The notes beneath the pieces are model-generated. The model made no database searches. It was not told the DNA's origin and saw nothing but the letters and a program-made list of their open reading frames with translations. DNA of 64,000 bases from Petrosia ficiformis. Its lineage: Eukaryota > Porifera > Demospongiae > Haplosclerida > Petrosiidae. Position numbers and translations under genes: made by a program. The stretch covers positions 5,403,741-5,467,740 of the forward strand of contig OX345645.1 of the NCBI GenBank assembly GCA_947044365.1, in the 5' to 3' direction. Position 1 is the first letter of the stretch; every line of letters begins with the position of its first letter. Positions 10,935-21,665 of this stretch are shown in pieces.

Positions 10935-12266
10935 CTAAATAAGTAGAGAAAAAGAAGTAGCGTTAGGCATTGATATTTTCACTACCACAATATTAAACTG
11001 CTATCACTACCATGATAATAACTTTTAGCACTATTGCGATAGTAACTTGTGTTGTTTTGATGATGAGCACTATGTAAACTTAAGTAAACTACACAGTATC
11101 CCCGATGTAGTTCAAAAGTTTTTGTAGTTAGCTTAATTACTTCTACAAATAGTAGGGAATTTCTATACAGCTTTACAGGAAATTCATGTAGATAATTGTG
11201 TTGTTATAATCTCTGAAAGTAATGCTTATAGATTATATGTAGTATTGTAGTAATCATTTCGACATAACTAACCATGACCTGCATAGGCAAAGCAGAGGGT
11301 TATGTGTTTCTCTGTCTATGAACAAAATTTGTTGAAAACTAACACCATTGGGACTTTGATTGAGCTACCAAAAGATGTGATATCATACAAGGATCAAATA
11401 AATGACAGGACTCTTCTCAAACCTTTTGGTTATAAAGTTATGACAATTCTTACATCACATGATTGCCGTTTCATCAGTTTCAGAAGACTTCTGGTAGCAA
11501 AGGAGTATATGGAAACATAACTTACTTTGTATGAAGGCTATCGCCGTTGAATAACAGTTTGAAATCAAGTATAATTGAAGTAGTGGGTGCTATAACATTG
11601 AGCGGCTCTAAGCTTTCTGGCGGTATGGTCACTTTCTAGCTCAACCTATTTAAATTCAAGCACATAATTGAACCAAAAACCATAAAAGTGTTTTCTACTT
11701 CATTAATTGTTAATTAAAGCTGAGCTTCTATACCAGGAATTATGTAGGACTGGTATGGACTGTACATTGTATATAACACACACACACATGCACATAATCT
11801 CGGAATAATAATAATTATTATAGTCAAGTCAGTTTTGTCTGCAATTGTTTAATTATTGTTCCTATTATCCAATCATACTTGTGGCAAGGGTTCTGCACTG
11901 TGAGTCCATGCATTCATTATTATACAGTACTAACATTCTTATGTACAGTTTCAACTTGATTTATGTGGTGTACTTTATATATGTTGATAAACTTAGTTAG
12001 GAATAACAATTTCACACTACCTAAAACATGGCCGTTAGATTGACATGCTTTTGGGAAAATTATTATCACAAAAATTTTTATCCCAGTGTGCACAACCCAT
12101 TTTGGAAAAAAATTAAAATGCACAGGTAACACATAACTAGTAACATACGCTATACCAGAAAGTATAGCAAAGATTCTGTTACATATCTTTTGTATATAGA
12201 TATCACTGCTGAACTAAATGTTGTATTCATTATTATTAGTATCATCACATATTCTCAAAGACTACT
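10935..12266. other. Intron sequence of NLR locus A
   Basis: The first 250 bp are homologous to 42300-42540 in locus C, marking common ancestry of the intron. Bases 11515-11650 resemble 48290-48450 (shared 'CTAAGCTTTCTG' blocks). No exon seen; the ORF at 11302-11520 lacks domain features. Confidence 0.45.
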
Positions 12267-12907
12267 GTATAGCTAATAATGTTACTGGAGGGGTAAAACA
12301 TTGGCGAATTTGGCGAATTTTTGGCGGATCACCAATTTTTAACCCTCTCAAACATCATGTCAAATCATTATATAATTTTTGGGGTGGTTTACATAACACG
12401 TGGTACCAACGCCGTACTGAGGCACGTCTTTCTCGTTTCCACTAAACTTAAGTTGACAGGTAATCTCCAATCCTCCCTGTGGTAGATCACGAGAATAGCG
12501 TCTTGTGCCAGTTACGCTGCAGAAAATACTGCCTCCTGTACTCACGAAGGTAGAGCACAGGCTTGATATTCTTCGAGGCAAGTGCCCAATTGTAATTTCG
12601 TTAGCCCCTCTGATGACGGCTTCTGCATATGGATTGTTTTGATTCCCTATCTCTATCTTACACTTCAGTTCCTCTCCTACGGCAGCATCCCAGATGTCTC
12701 TGTACACATGGTATCCCCTGATCATCGCATCCACTGAAAAACTAAACTCCATCACGCTCACACGTTCACTCTAATATCAATAGCAGTTAATTAATAAGTT
12801 TATGGGTGTGGTTATTGGAGTAAAGATAAATCGCCAAATTTTATTCGTCAAACCAAAATTATGGTCATTTCGCCAATTATTTATCCCTCCAACATTATTA
12901 GCTATAC
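12267..12907 (-). mobile_element. Inverted-repeat element carrying a HIRAN-like ORF
   Basis: The terminal inverted repeats are unusually clear: GTATAGCTAATAATGTT then GGAGGGGTAAA and ATTGGCGAA on the left, and the reverse complement GTATAGCTAATAATGTT, GGAGGGATAAA, ATTGGCGAA on the right. Extra GGCGAA/GGCGG copies lie just inside. The single ORF fills most of the interior. No transposase is present, so movement would depend on an enzyme supplied elsewhere. It sits in an intron of NLR locus A. Confidence 0.75.
12360..12761 (-). CDS. HIRAN-like domain protein
   Basis: 133 codons from ATG to TGA inside the inverted-repeat element. 'VDAMIRGYHVYRDIWDAAVG' followed by a charged strand, 'NPYAEAVIRG' and 'ITIGHLPRRIS' fits the HIRAN pattern (G-x-x-Y-x-x-NPYD-x-A-I/V then G-x-hydrophobic-P). 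HIRAN domains bind 3' ends of single-stranded DNA in the SWI2/SNF2 protein HLTF and also occur in mobile elements. The ORF is intact while the host NLR locus is decaying. The C-terminal 15 residues run into the inverted repeat. Family assignment is by motif only. Confidence 0.6.
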   Translation of the reverse strand: MSVMEFSFSVDAMIRGYHVYRDIWDAAVGEELKCKIEIGNQNNPYAEAVIRGANEITIGHLPRRISSLCSTFVSTGGSIFCSVTGTRRYSRDLPQGGLEITCQLKFSGNEKDVPQYGVGTTCYVNHPKNYIMI

Positions 12908-12949
12908 GGTATTATATGTAATAAAACTTTAAATTACTATTCCACTTAC

Positions 12950-13075
12950 CACATTCTTGTATCAGTTGGTTTGCTAATAAATTTTCTCCTACCATATCAA
13001 GTGTAGTGGATAATATGTGTAGCCCTTCACTGTCAATATCTTCACATTCCTCCAATGATGATACTGATATGTCAT
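12950..13075 (-). pseudogene. Death-2 exon remnant of NLR locus A
   Basis: The last part, 'LSTTLDMVGENLLANQL', matches the end of the second Death exon of locus B (27410-27751), and the first part ('LEECED') resembles its beginning. About 215 bp in between are missing, leaving a 42-residue in-frame stub that keeps both phase-1 splice sites. Confidence 0.7.
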
Positions 13076-13355
13076 CTGCAAAGTTTCAAAATTGAATTAA
13101 ATAAAAATACAAATAGGCTACGATCATGTACTGCATATAAATAACTGGATATAATTATAAAAGCTTCACACATCAGTCTATGTACTTTATTAGTATACTT
13201 ATAATAAAAGAAACTATTGTAAAATACCATTTGATTTTAATTTGTAAATCATGAAGTTGGAAACTACAAAGTAACTGCAATAGTCTGTCAATTTATTAAA
13301 CATTAATTTATGAAAACAATGGTTGACGGAATCATAGTTTGGTACACATAACTAC

Positions 13356-13469
13356 CTTTGCTTGTCTTGCAGTGTGATTCATCCTCTGATTCTGAAATGA
13401 AACTGACATATGGATTAGCACCTGAATATTCTCCTTCTTTATCACATCTCTTCCTCTTAGTTGTAGATC
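13356..13469 (-). CDS. Basic linker exon of NLR locus A
   Basis: Between acceptor ATAATGTCAG and donor GTAGTTATG, phase 1 on both sides. It encodes about 38 residues beginning GSTTKRKRCDKEGEYSG and ending in a Ser/Glu-rich stretch. KRKR could be a nuclear localisation signal. No counterpart exon was found in locus B or C. Confidence 0.5.
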
Positions 13470-13479
13470 CTGACATTAT

Positions 13480-15010
13480 AACATCATGATGTACTGTTTA
13501 TATGTATAGATGGTTCAACATAAATAATAGTGAATATAAACAACTTAGTATGAAATTATATCAGATGGAATTATAACATCAAAAACCAATAAACTTTCTT
13601 TCTATACAAAATAAATTAGCAAGTATAACCAATTAAGGTATGAAGCTACTAGTTCTGCAAAGGTTAATATAATTCCATGGTGTCTACACAGGGTGGTATG
13701 TTTATAATAATTATAAGAAAGCATTTATAATATTCATAGTGAAGCTAATCATATTAATTGCCTGTTTTACAACTAGTTTGTTAAACCATGCTTGAGTGTG
13801 TTTCCCTAACATGCTGATCAATAAAATTATAATTACACTGCAAAAATTAAATTGTTAAAATTAGTACAGTTGCATGAATTTCAATTTCGTTTGTCACTAA
13901 TCATAAAAGATGTTGTGGCTATGTTACTACATGTGTATGACATAATGTGCAAACTAAGTACAACAGAATAAATTAAATGGTGTTTGCAGGTTACCAAACC
14001 CTTTTGATGGCCAGATACAATTACATGTAGTTTAGCAGTAAACTTATACTAAATGGTTGGTATGAAATATGAGTAGACAGTACCCTAAACTTATAGTGCT
14101 TCAACTAACTGATCATAATTAGCACAAATTATCTATGTCATTAGATGTATGCATCCTGAACAACGAACTAATTGTTAAATCCTTGTTACTGTAAAAACCG
14201 TTAAATCAATTATTTCGTTTTGGCAATAAAACATAAATATAGTAATTAACAGTATATAATAATTGCTGTAGGTTATTCCACATGTATAAATAATCTTTAT
14301 ATAACAGTCAAGAATCCACACACAGGCAGCAACGACCAACATATAATTTTTCATTTTGACAATAAAGTTATACCTTTTTTGTTTGGAAGGTAATTTGCAT
14401 ATTCTTCATTCAGGGTGGAAAGATTTTATACTGGTGTTTCAATTTGGACTTTTCTCTTCCTTTCAGTTACACCTATATAATTATACACATCATATGTGGT
14501 TAGCACTAACAAAAATGTTTGAAGCACGCTATGTTATATGGAGTTATCATGATTTCAGATAAATACTTACTATATATGGATCAAGTATACAATTTTGATA
14601 CTTACGCTGAGCACTCAGTGAAAAATCAACTCACATACAAGTACAAATGCACTTATAGTACAAGTACTTTTAGAAATTATTGAAGTATATAAACATACTA
14701 TAAAGATGTACATTCAGTATAAGTTTGTTGATTCAATGTAGAGACACAAACCACAATTTTATTATTACACATTAAAAATTTGAAATTCAGTTTAAAAAAA
14801 AATATGGGTAAAAGGCAAGAACATAATTATCACAACATAATTCTTAAAAGTATTTTAGAAGGTCAGTGGTATGCAATTGGGAGGTACGGAGTGCATGGTA
14901 ATGACAATGCACAAATTCAATTTCCTTATAGTGTAATGAATACAATTACATGTAGTTGTGAGGTTCATCACATGCAGTAACACTTTGTTATTACAGTAGA
15001 CAGCTTATAA
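13480..15010. other. Intron of NLR locus A
   Basis: AT-rich, no coding signal. Apart from homologous stretches near 14770-14960 and 27900-28110 (both just downstream of a Death exon, showing that loci A and B share ancestry here) nothing is recognised. Confidence 0.4.
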
Positions 15011-15014
15011 TTAC

Positions 15015-15298
15015 CTTCTTCACTGAATTTTTTCTTCATTGCTTCTGCAGTATCTTTCTCTCCACACTCATCTACTGATGATATTAACTCTTTCCATGAT
15101 GCTTTTGTTGTGTTCTTAATCCACCAATCCAATGCTATTTCTATTGCAATTCATATGCTTCATCTTCCTTTATTATAGCTCTCATCTTTCCCTTTACTTC
15201 TACTGGAACATTCATGATACTTGTTAACCGACTCCAATTGCTTTTAAAATTAAACCCACAATCACTGAGCAGAACTACTGCCTTACCTGGAGTAATAT
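15015..15298 (-). pseudogene. Death-domain exon of NLR locus A (one-base deletion)
   Basis: A six-helix Death fold is expected, acting in homotypic protein contacts. 'LLSDCGFNFKSNWSRLTSIM' and then 'IALDWWIKNT', 'SWKELISSVDECGEKDTAEAM' in pieces match locus B. A single base is missing at about 15146-15150 relative to locus B (GCAATTC against GCATATTC), so the first frame stops at ...AYELQ and the second half continues in another frame. Confidence 0.8.
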
Positions 15299-15395
15299 CT
15301 GTTATTGAATATATAAACATATCAAGCAATTGCACTGCATGTAGGTTATATAATGTGTGTTTAGTAATGTAACAAGTGTATATAGAGAAAAAAGT

Positions 15396-15791
15396 ATCCC
15401 TATGACTGCTTTGTGGTGTCCAGCATTCGGTAATCATGGCTGACTTTATCATGCCTGGAATACAACAGCCTATTATAGTTATTATTTCGATTATCTACTC
15501 TCCCTACCTTTTAAGGACCTTCTAGAACTTTAGAAATATATTTCAGGAAGAATAGCCAGCTATTAGTTCCAGCTTCTACATAAGCTAGTAAAGCTACAGC
15601 TTTCTTTCTGCTGCTCTGTAGTCTGTACTCTTGAGCGCGCGTTCTATTACGCGCCACGCCCATTAATTGACCGTGCCCCCGGGAATGACGTAACTTCCTT
15701 AACTACGTATACAACGCATACTCACGTAAGTGACACAAGAATATATATATATAAACATACATCGAACCCGTGGGAAAGCAATCATAGGGAT
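15396..15791. mobile_element. MITE, ATCCCTATGATTG family, copy A
   Basis: Terminal inverted repeats ATCCCTATGACTG and CAATCATAGGGAT enclose about 370 bp. It is homologous over its whole length to 29131-29477. It lies in intron 1 of locus A, ending 26 bases from the donor of the 2A exon; in locus B it lies upstream of the 2A exon, so insertion sites differ. GC content rises near 15630-15690 (GCGCGC, CCCCCGGG). Confidence 0.75.
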
Positions 15792-15816
15792 GGCCCTACG
15801 GGCCATAATAACTAAC

Positions 15817-16084
15817 CCACAGGTCCAGGATTTGATTCCACATCACCAGAGAGTATTAGTAGTAGAAATATACACACAGTTAGTGTATACAACCACACAC
15901 TAGTATGACTGAGTAATGCTCTGAGGATATTCATACATATTCCAGGAGTTTCAATTTTGCTGTAATAATTTTTGACCCCTTGATGACTTTGCATGTTACA
16001 AACAAGTCTGCTTTTCCTCTTGACAGACTTCATACCACCACACCACATTCCAATACAAACTCTCCATTGTATGAGATCAATCAT
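15817..16084 (-). CDS. Leader plus 2A exon of NLR locus A
   Basis: Starts MIDLIQWRVCIGMWCGG, has a basic stretch (KSVKRKSRL), then a hydrophobic segment 'LYTLTVCIFLLLILSG' and the 2A motif. The donor GTTAGT follows the codon for Val after NPGP, phase 1. The start is chosen because MIDLIQWRV begins the same exon in all three loci. After skipping, the leader (about 87 residues) would be released from the NLR body. The family reports describe such leaders as signal-sequence-like. Confidence 0.8.
15821..15844 (-). other. 2A ribosome-skipping motif DVESNPGP (locus A)
   Basis: Exact DxExNPGP consensus; the peptide bond between Gly and Pro is not formed during translation. Confidence 0.85.
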
Positions 16085-16089
16085 TATGA

Positions 16090-16557
16090 ATATCCATATC
16101 TGAAATACATTATTACTGTATAATAATTATTATGTAGTGATTTACTAGTAGTTACACTACTTTATAATGGAATCAATTAAGTGTTTGGATAATTTATTAT
16201 TCATGCCTAATAATTTACACTAGTTACATGATATACATCATTAGGATGTTTTAAATGGCTTCCACAACTCTTATCATTATTCTATTATTATTTGTTGGTA
16301 AAAATTTACATATTGTACTAATTATGATGATGAATTAGTGAACACATCATCTAGATTGGTTCTGTAATACCACACATATACAATGTACATGTACACACGC
16401 ACTCACACCCACACATAGATGTACATGTATATACCTGCAGACATACCTACATACAGTGATTTAATGGTCAATCACGTGACGCAATATCTGCACTCTGATT
16501 GGCCACAGGTCACATGATCAGCAATAATAAGTTATAATTATTAGTTATATCATTATC
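16090..16557. other. Upstream region of NLR locus A
   Basis: AT-rich, no ORF. Should contain the promoter of locus A on the minus strand; no core element can be named with confidence. Confidence 0.35.
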
Positions 16558-16561
16558 TTAA

Positions 16562-16850
16562 CCCTTAGAGCACTGATGTCACATATACGTGACTTATGCA
16601 GTTCGGAGTGCATTCTTAGCATTACGAAGCACTTCATTTGCTTGTAATTGGTGTCAGGACATGCCCATGAAAATGGCTAAAAATGTTGATGGTTTTCGGC
16701 TGCCCTTTTGCCTAAATATTGTGTATGAGGGGAATTTTGAAGGAAAGTGTTTCTCTGTTAATGGGTGTTTGATGGGTACAGAGCCACCCATTAAATGTGG
16801 GGCTTCAGTGACCCGCCCATGCAATCTGGTGGGTAGATGAGGCATTTCCC
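16562..16850 (+). repeat. CCCTTAGAG/TGATGTCACATA repeat, copy 2
   Basis: Starts immediately after TTAA (16558-16561). It contains the inverted motif TCACATATACGTGA and the shared 'GGTGTCAGGACATGCCCATG' block. The minus-strand ORF through it (to 17361) has no transposase motif. Confidence 0.6.
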
Positions 16851-17529
16851 TTAAAACTTGAAATTGTGAGTTTAGCTGGTGCCAACATGCAGTGGGGTCA
16901 TTTTGTTTGCCCCACCAATTCCAGTCAGAAGAAAAAAAGAATTGCATTTGATTTAATTCTACAAAATGCTTGAGGACTTTCGAGTCAAGTTTAGCAAGTT
17001 GGTAGAAGTAGTACTCCATGTTGGAAAAGGAGCCAAGTTTGAAGTAGAGAAAATGAGCGATGGCCAAAATATATACAGCAGAGACGCTAGTGTTGGAAAT
17101 GGGAACAATTTTTAAAAACAAACTCAGTCCTCTAAAAGTTAAAACATCCATTATAATAACTCTAGTCTGGGGCATGTAGTTCCTCTCTAGTACACTAAGT
17201 GTGTCATGTATTATACAGTATTTAATATAGTACCATACACTGAGTGATGGACTATGCTTTTCAAAAAAAGTGTTAACTTTTGGCTTCTGGGTTTCCGTAA
17301 GGCTTGTAGTTGAAATGTTTTTGCATGTTGAAATACATTTGACCTCCATTAGGCCTGACATCTAGGGGGGAGTGGGGATATCCTTTCTTATCAAGTCCCT
17401 CCACTATATGAAATCCAGCAAGATAGAAAATGTGTAAAATAGAAATGTGATTTGTGTGACAGGGTACATGCCCACCTTTATGTCCATCTGCAAAGCATGA
17501 CTTATTCTGTAATATAATATACATGGGCA

Positions 17530-17875
17530 TTCCGTAAATATCAGTGATTAATACATGTACATAAACATACCGTGATTAGTACATGTACATGTACATACAA
17601 TATCACTGATTGATACATGTACATGTGCATACAATATCACTGATTGATACATGTACATGTGCATACAATATCACTGATTAGTACATGTACATGTACATAC
17701 AATATCACTGATTGATACATGTACATGTGCATACAATATCAGTGATTAGTACATGTCCATGTACATACAATATCACTGCTTGATACATGTACATGTGCAT
17801 ACAATATCAGTGATTAGTACATGTGCATTCAGTTATTTGTACATGTACATACATGTCAGTGATTATTGCATGAAT
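17530..17875 (+). repeat. 34-bp minisatellite, copy 1
   Basis: About ten units of 'ACATGTACATGTACATACAATATCACTGATTGAT' type (34 bp, written here as unit description), alternating ACTGATTGAT and AGTGATTAGT endings. The same array is at 46440-46850. Confidence 0.85.
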
Positions 17876-18334
17876 CCAAGGGCAATTCCAGGGCAATCCC
17901 AGGGCAACCTTTAATGCTAATAATATTAAATATGTGTGCACATGTACGTGTGTAATACAGTATATGTCACCATACAGTAGCAATAATACCTTAGTTCTAC
18001 TGTCAGTATAGCATAGTAATAATTATTGTCTCACTACTGTGGTGTTTAATTGACATGTACATAATTACTATTAAAACTACTGTTGTTTAATTATGAAATT
18101 ACTGAGTAATTACTGTACTCTATGGTGAGTTGTTATTGATATACAATACATGTATACTGTACATGTATACTGTACATGTATGAATTTGTGTTCATATCCA
18201 TTGTGTGGTATTATTAGTTCCTAGTAACCACATGGAAAGAAATCACAGGGATGACCTTACTATAAAGTGTAATTTCAACACAAGAATGAATATTCCCTTG
18301 TATCTACTACACATGTAACAGATGTTGTGTCCTC

Positions 18335-18490
18335 ACTGGTCCAGTTGATGTGTGATTCACATTACCGTACAATCACTAGTTTAGAATCACTTGTTCAAAA
18401 AGAATGGATAGCAATGGTACATCCCTTTACTAGTAGAAGTGGACTAGTAACTAAAGATTCTACAGAAGATGATGAAGAAAAAGTTAGTTA
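18335..18490 (+). pseudogene. Myotubularin-like exon fragment, copy 1
   Basis: Reads 'HYRTITSLESLVQKEWIAM' and 'HPFTSRSGL', matching the myotubularin region just after the phosphatase active site (D-x-YYRTI-x-G-F-x-V-L-x-EKEW-x-x-x-GH-x-F). It ends in a TAA after about 50 codons. The catalytic CSDGWDRT part was not found. Copy 2 is at 47215-47400. Confidence 0.55.
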
Positions 18491-18889
18491 ATATACACTT
18501 AGTCATGTAGTTGTGACTGAATTTACAGTGACCTTTTCTGAGAGGATAAGTTTGCTCAAATACCCACCCTTAATCACTTGGTTTTTTATGTCCTATAATC
18601 CCTATATTTGATTGGGCAAATGCCCCTGCTCTCCTACAAATCATGTGAACCATTTTAGCAAAACTATTTTGTGGGGAAAGGTCAGAAAGCATGCTGCACT
18701 GATAGTTTACATGTGCTGTATTTATGACTCCTCACCAGCATTGTCAATTTACAAGTACATATGTACATGTGCCTGTATTTATGGAATGTATGACTCCTCA
18801 ATAGCATGTCAATTTACACATATACATGTACATGTACTTATGGTATTATCAATTACAAGTACACATGCACATGTACTCACATGTACTTA

Positions 18890-20000
18890 AACTCCTCAGT
18901 TGCATGTACTACTGAAGATCGTCTCCTGCTACAAATAGACATGAAATACTATTAAAAGAACTATGCCTACAAAAAGGAGATGTACAAATTATAGTCATTA
19001 GACTAGACATATTGTCTACTTCTTAAAGTTTTTGTAATTTTATTGGTTGTTGAAATTACCTTATTTGGTTATTTCACTTTTACTTACTAGGCTTGTATTT
19101 TCTATATAAGTAATGATTCTATGATGTGTTCTTTAGTATTTGGACTAAAATGATTTTTGAAACTTAAAACTCTTAATTTACTGTGTATATACTGGAAACT
19201 TAAGTTATTAAGATACTGGGATCTGATTTTATGCTTTACATGTACATACAGTTTAGTGTACTTATGGAATGTACTAGTCTCCTCAATAGTATTGTCAATT
19301 TGTAGCTACATGAATGTGTACTGGTTTACAATTTCACGTTTGGTCGCTATATGTACAGTTCATGGACACAATTATACTATAATCCTCAGGGAGCTTATAA
19401 ATAGTGAACCCAGGAAGGAGTGTCCCAAGTACTTCCAGAGCTACATTATAGCAAAGTGTCTAATTAAGTGCATATGTACATGTATAATAGATCATGTGTA
19501 CACAAACATGAACTACCTAATATGGTAATTGTAGTTTGATGTTCCTTTGTGGATTCACCACTCATAACCTCATGTCAATTTAATAGTATACATGTGCATG
19601 TACATGTACATATAATACACAATACCAATTTGGCAAGTGATGTTCATTAATTAGTAGATTATTATACATAATTATATACACATGTATTAAACTATCAACA
19701 ACTAATTTTCTATTATTATCATGTTAATTACCATTGCTTACCCAGTATAGTACTTTGTGTAATTTATACCTACTCTACATGTACATGTATAATTATATAC
19801 ACATATGTACATGTAAGTTGATGTAACACATGCTGTACATGTATATGGAGAGGTACATGTACATGTACATATAGAGGTACATATACATGTACATGTACAC
19901 ACTCAGTTTATGTGCTTAGGGTATTTGGTAAGAACACATATTCCTAAGGAAAGGATGAGGAATATATTTACTGTCCACTATTTTTAATTGAAGTCATCTT
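18890..20000. other. Gene-poor stretch rich in TACATGTA
   Basis: Dispersed TACATGTA/ACATGTAC motifs and AT-rich sequence. The ORF at 19157-19528 has no domain features. Confidence 0.4.
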
Positions 20001-20035
20001 GTATGTAACTTGTTGCATCTACACCTGTTTTGTAT

Positions 20036-20396
20036 ATACATGTACATGTATACTTATATGTGTATGGTTCATATACAAAAATGTACATGTACATACATGT
20101 ATACAGTGCCAGGCTTAGTGTACATCTCAGTATTATCATGTATACGTCCTTGTACCATACTGGGATTTATGTACATGTACATGTATGTATGTACGTATGT
20201 ATGTTTCGAATGCACGTACATTGCATGTATGTATGTATCAAGTATGTATGTACATGTGTGTATATATATATATATATGTACACTGTACATGTATGTATGT
20301 ATATACAGTGCTACATGCACATGTATGTATGTATATATGTACACTGTACATGTATGTATGTATATACAGTGCTACATGCACATGTATGTATGTATG
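20036..20396. repeat. TGTA/ATGT microsatellite
   Basis: Includes a tandem duplication of about 63 bp (units ending 'CAGTGCTACATGCACATG' at about 20306-20324 and 20369-20387). Confidence 0.8.
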
Positions 20397-20790
20397 ATTC
20401 TATTCTACTCGCAGCTCATATTCTGGAGGTATACTGATTATACTAGAGAGGTGGAATGATAAAAGAAAAGACAATATAGATCATGAAAGACAGTGATATC
20501 TCTTCTGATATAGGTGTTAGAACAAAGATTTCAGTTTTGTATTACAACTGCTTGTAGTTGTAATCTAACTTGATTCTGAAAGGTCTAATAGTACCTCTGA
20601 TATTAGTAATACCTCTTGAGTCACTGCAGATACTAGACATGATACTAGATAATTACTATATTTTCATAATATAACACATTATGTGTCATTCTGTTCAATG
20701 TAAGAATGTATTGTATTGTGAATTTGTGATACACCATGCTGATGAGACCCAATAGGTCGAAACAATCTGATCAGATTGTCCATGGTTTGC
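20397..20790 (+). repeat. Hammerhead-bearing repeat, copy 2
   Basis: Homologous to 5212-5565, including the ATTACAACT...AGTTGTAAT hairpin (20541-20564) and a complete hammerhead at the 3' end. Confidence 0.75.
20733..20786 (+). ncRNA. Type I hammerhead ribozyme, copy 2
   Basis: Perfect consensus: stem I ACCATG/CATGGT, CTGATGA, stem II GACC (loop CAATA) GGTC, GAAA, stem III CAATCT (loop GATC) AGATTG, cleavage triplet GTC. Every core nucleotide needed for cleavage is present. Cleavage is predicted after C20780. Confidence 0.92.
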
Positions 20791-21014
20791 CCATCACAAA
20801 TACAAAGTCAAGTCCACTCACTACCTACAACTGAAGATACAGATACTAGTAACTTCAATACTAGTAGAATATGTAAGTAGAATTATTCATAATATAATCT
20901 AGTATAATGATTAGTTGAATTACTCATATTCTACTGTCATTATATTAATTATTATACTTCTGATAATTATATTCATATTCTAATTCATATACCTGGTCTA
21001 CTGTTACTATTCTA

Positions 21015-21634
21015 TTTACACTCATACATGCATACATAGATATATCTACATGTATACCAACACACATACATACATACATACAACATTCATGTATGTACAT
21101 ACATACATACATATATTTACATACACGCATCAACATATACATACATATGTACATACATACATACATACATGTATACATGCACATACATATATACATGTAC
21201 ATACATACACACATAATCACAGACAAACATACACACATACATACATACAAACATGTACATACTTGTACACTGATACTCGCATACATACATACATACATAC
21301 ATACATACAGTCATACATACATACATACATACATACATACATACATACATACATACATACATACATACATAGTCACATACATACATACACCTATAATTGT
21401 ATACATGCATACACACATAGTCGCTTACATGCATGTGTATACATACATATATACATATACACATAGTCGCATACATACATACACACATAGTTGCATATAT
21501 GCATACATTTATACATACACACATATTGACATATATAGTCGCATGCATGCATACATACATGCATACATACATATATATATACATACACGTATACATACAT
21601 ACACACATAGTCGCATATACACACACTCGCATAT

Positions 21635-21665
<31 letters not shown>

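Larger units (their letters stand above)
5876..16084 (-). pseudogene. NLR locus A: 2A-Death-linker-Death remnant-caspase-like-NACHT-LRR, degraded
   Basis: Exons read leftward: 16084-15817 (leader plus 2A), 15298-15015 (Death), 13469-13356 (basic linker), 13075-12950 (Death-2 remnant), 10934-10192 (caspase-like), 10089-10033 (linker), 9005-about 5880 (NACHT-LRR). All these junctions are GT/AG, and every junction upstream of NACHT is phase 1. Compared with intact locus B it carries a one-base deletion in Death, a frameshift and a TAG in the caspase exon, and at least three frame breaks in the LRR part. A MITE lies in intron 1 and a HIRAN-ORF element in the intron after the Death-2 remnant. A cytoplasmic innate immune receptor of the NLR type is inferred for the ancestor. 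Sequencing or assembly indels cannot be excluded. Confidence 0.8.
17139..18690 (+). repeat. Segmental duplication, copy 1
   Basis: Collinear with 46017-47590 in the same orientation: it starts AAAACATCCATTATAAT, includes a 34-bp minisatellite and a myotubularin-like exon fragment, and ends with 'CAAACTATTTTGTGGG'-type sequence. Differences are scattered substitutions, small indels and repeat number. Confidence 0.8.

Noticed and set aside
16654..17361. 235-codon minus-strand ORF as a piggyBac transposase
   Set aside because: TTAA and CCCTTAGAG at one side suggested piggyBac, but no DDD motif or Cys-rich tail is visible, and the ORF spans two unrelated repeats.
17530..17875. Regular 34-bp repeats that resemble a CRISPR array
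   Set aside because: Units are directly tandem with no unique spacers, in a eukaryotic context, with no cas genes.
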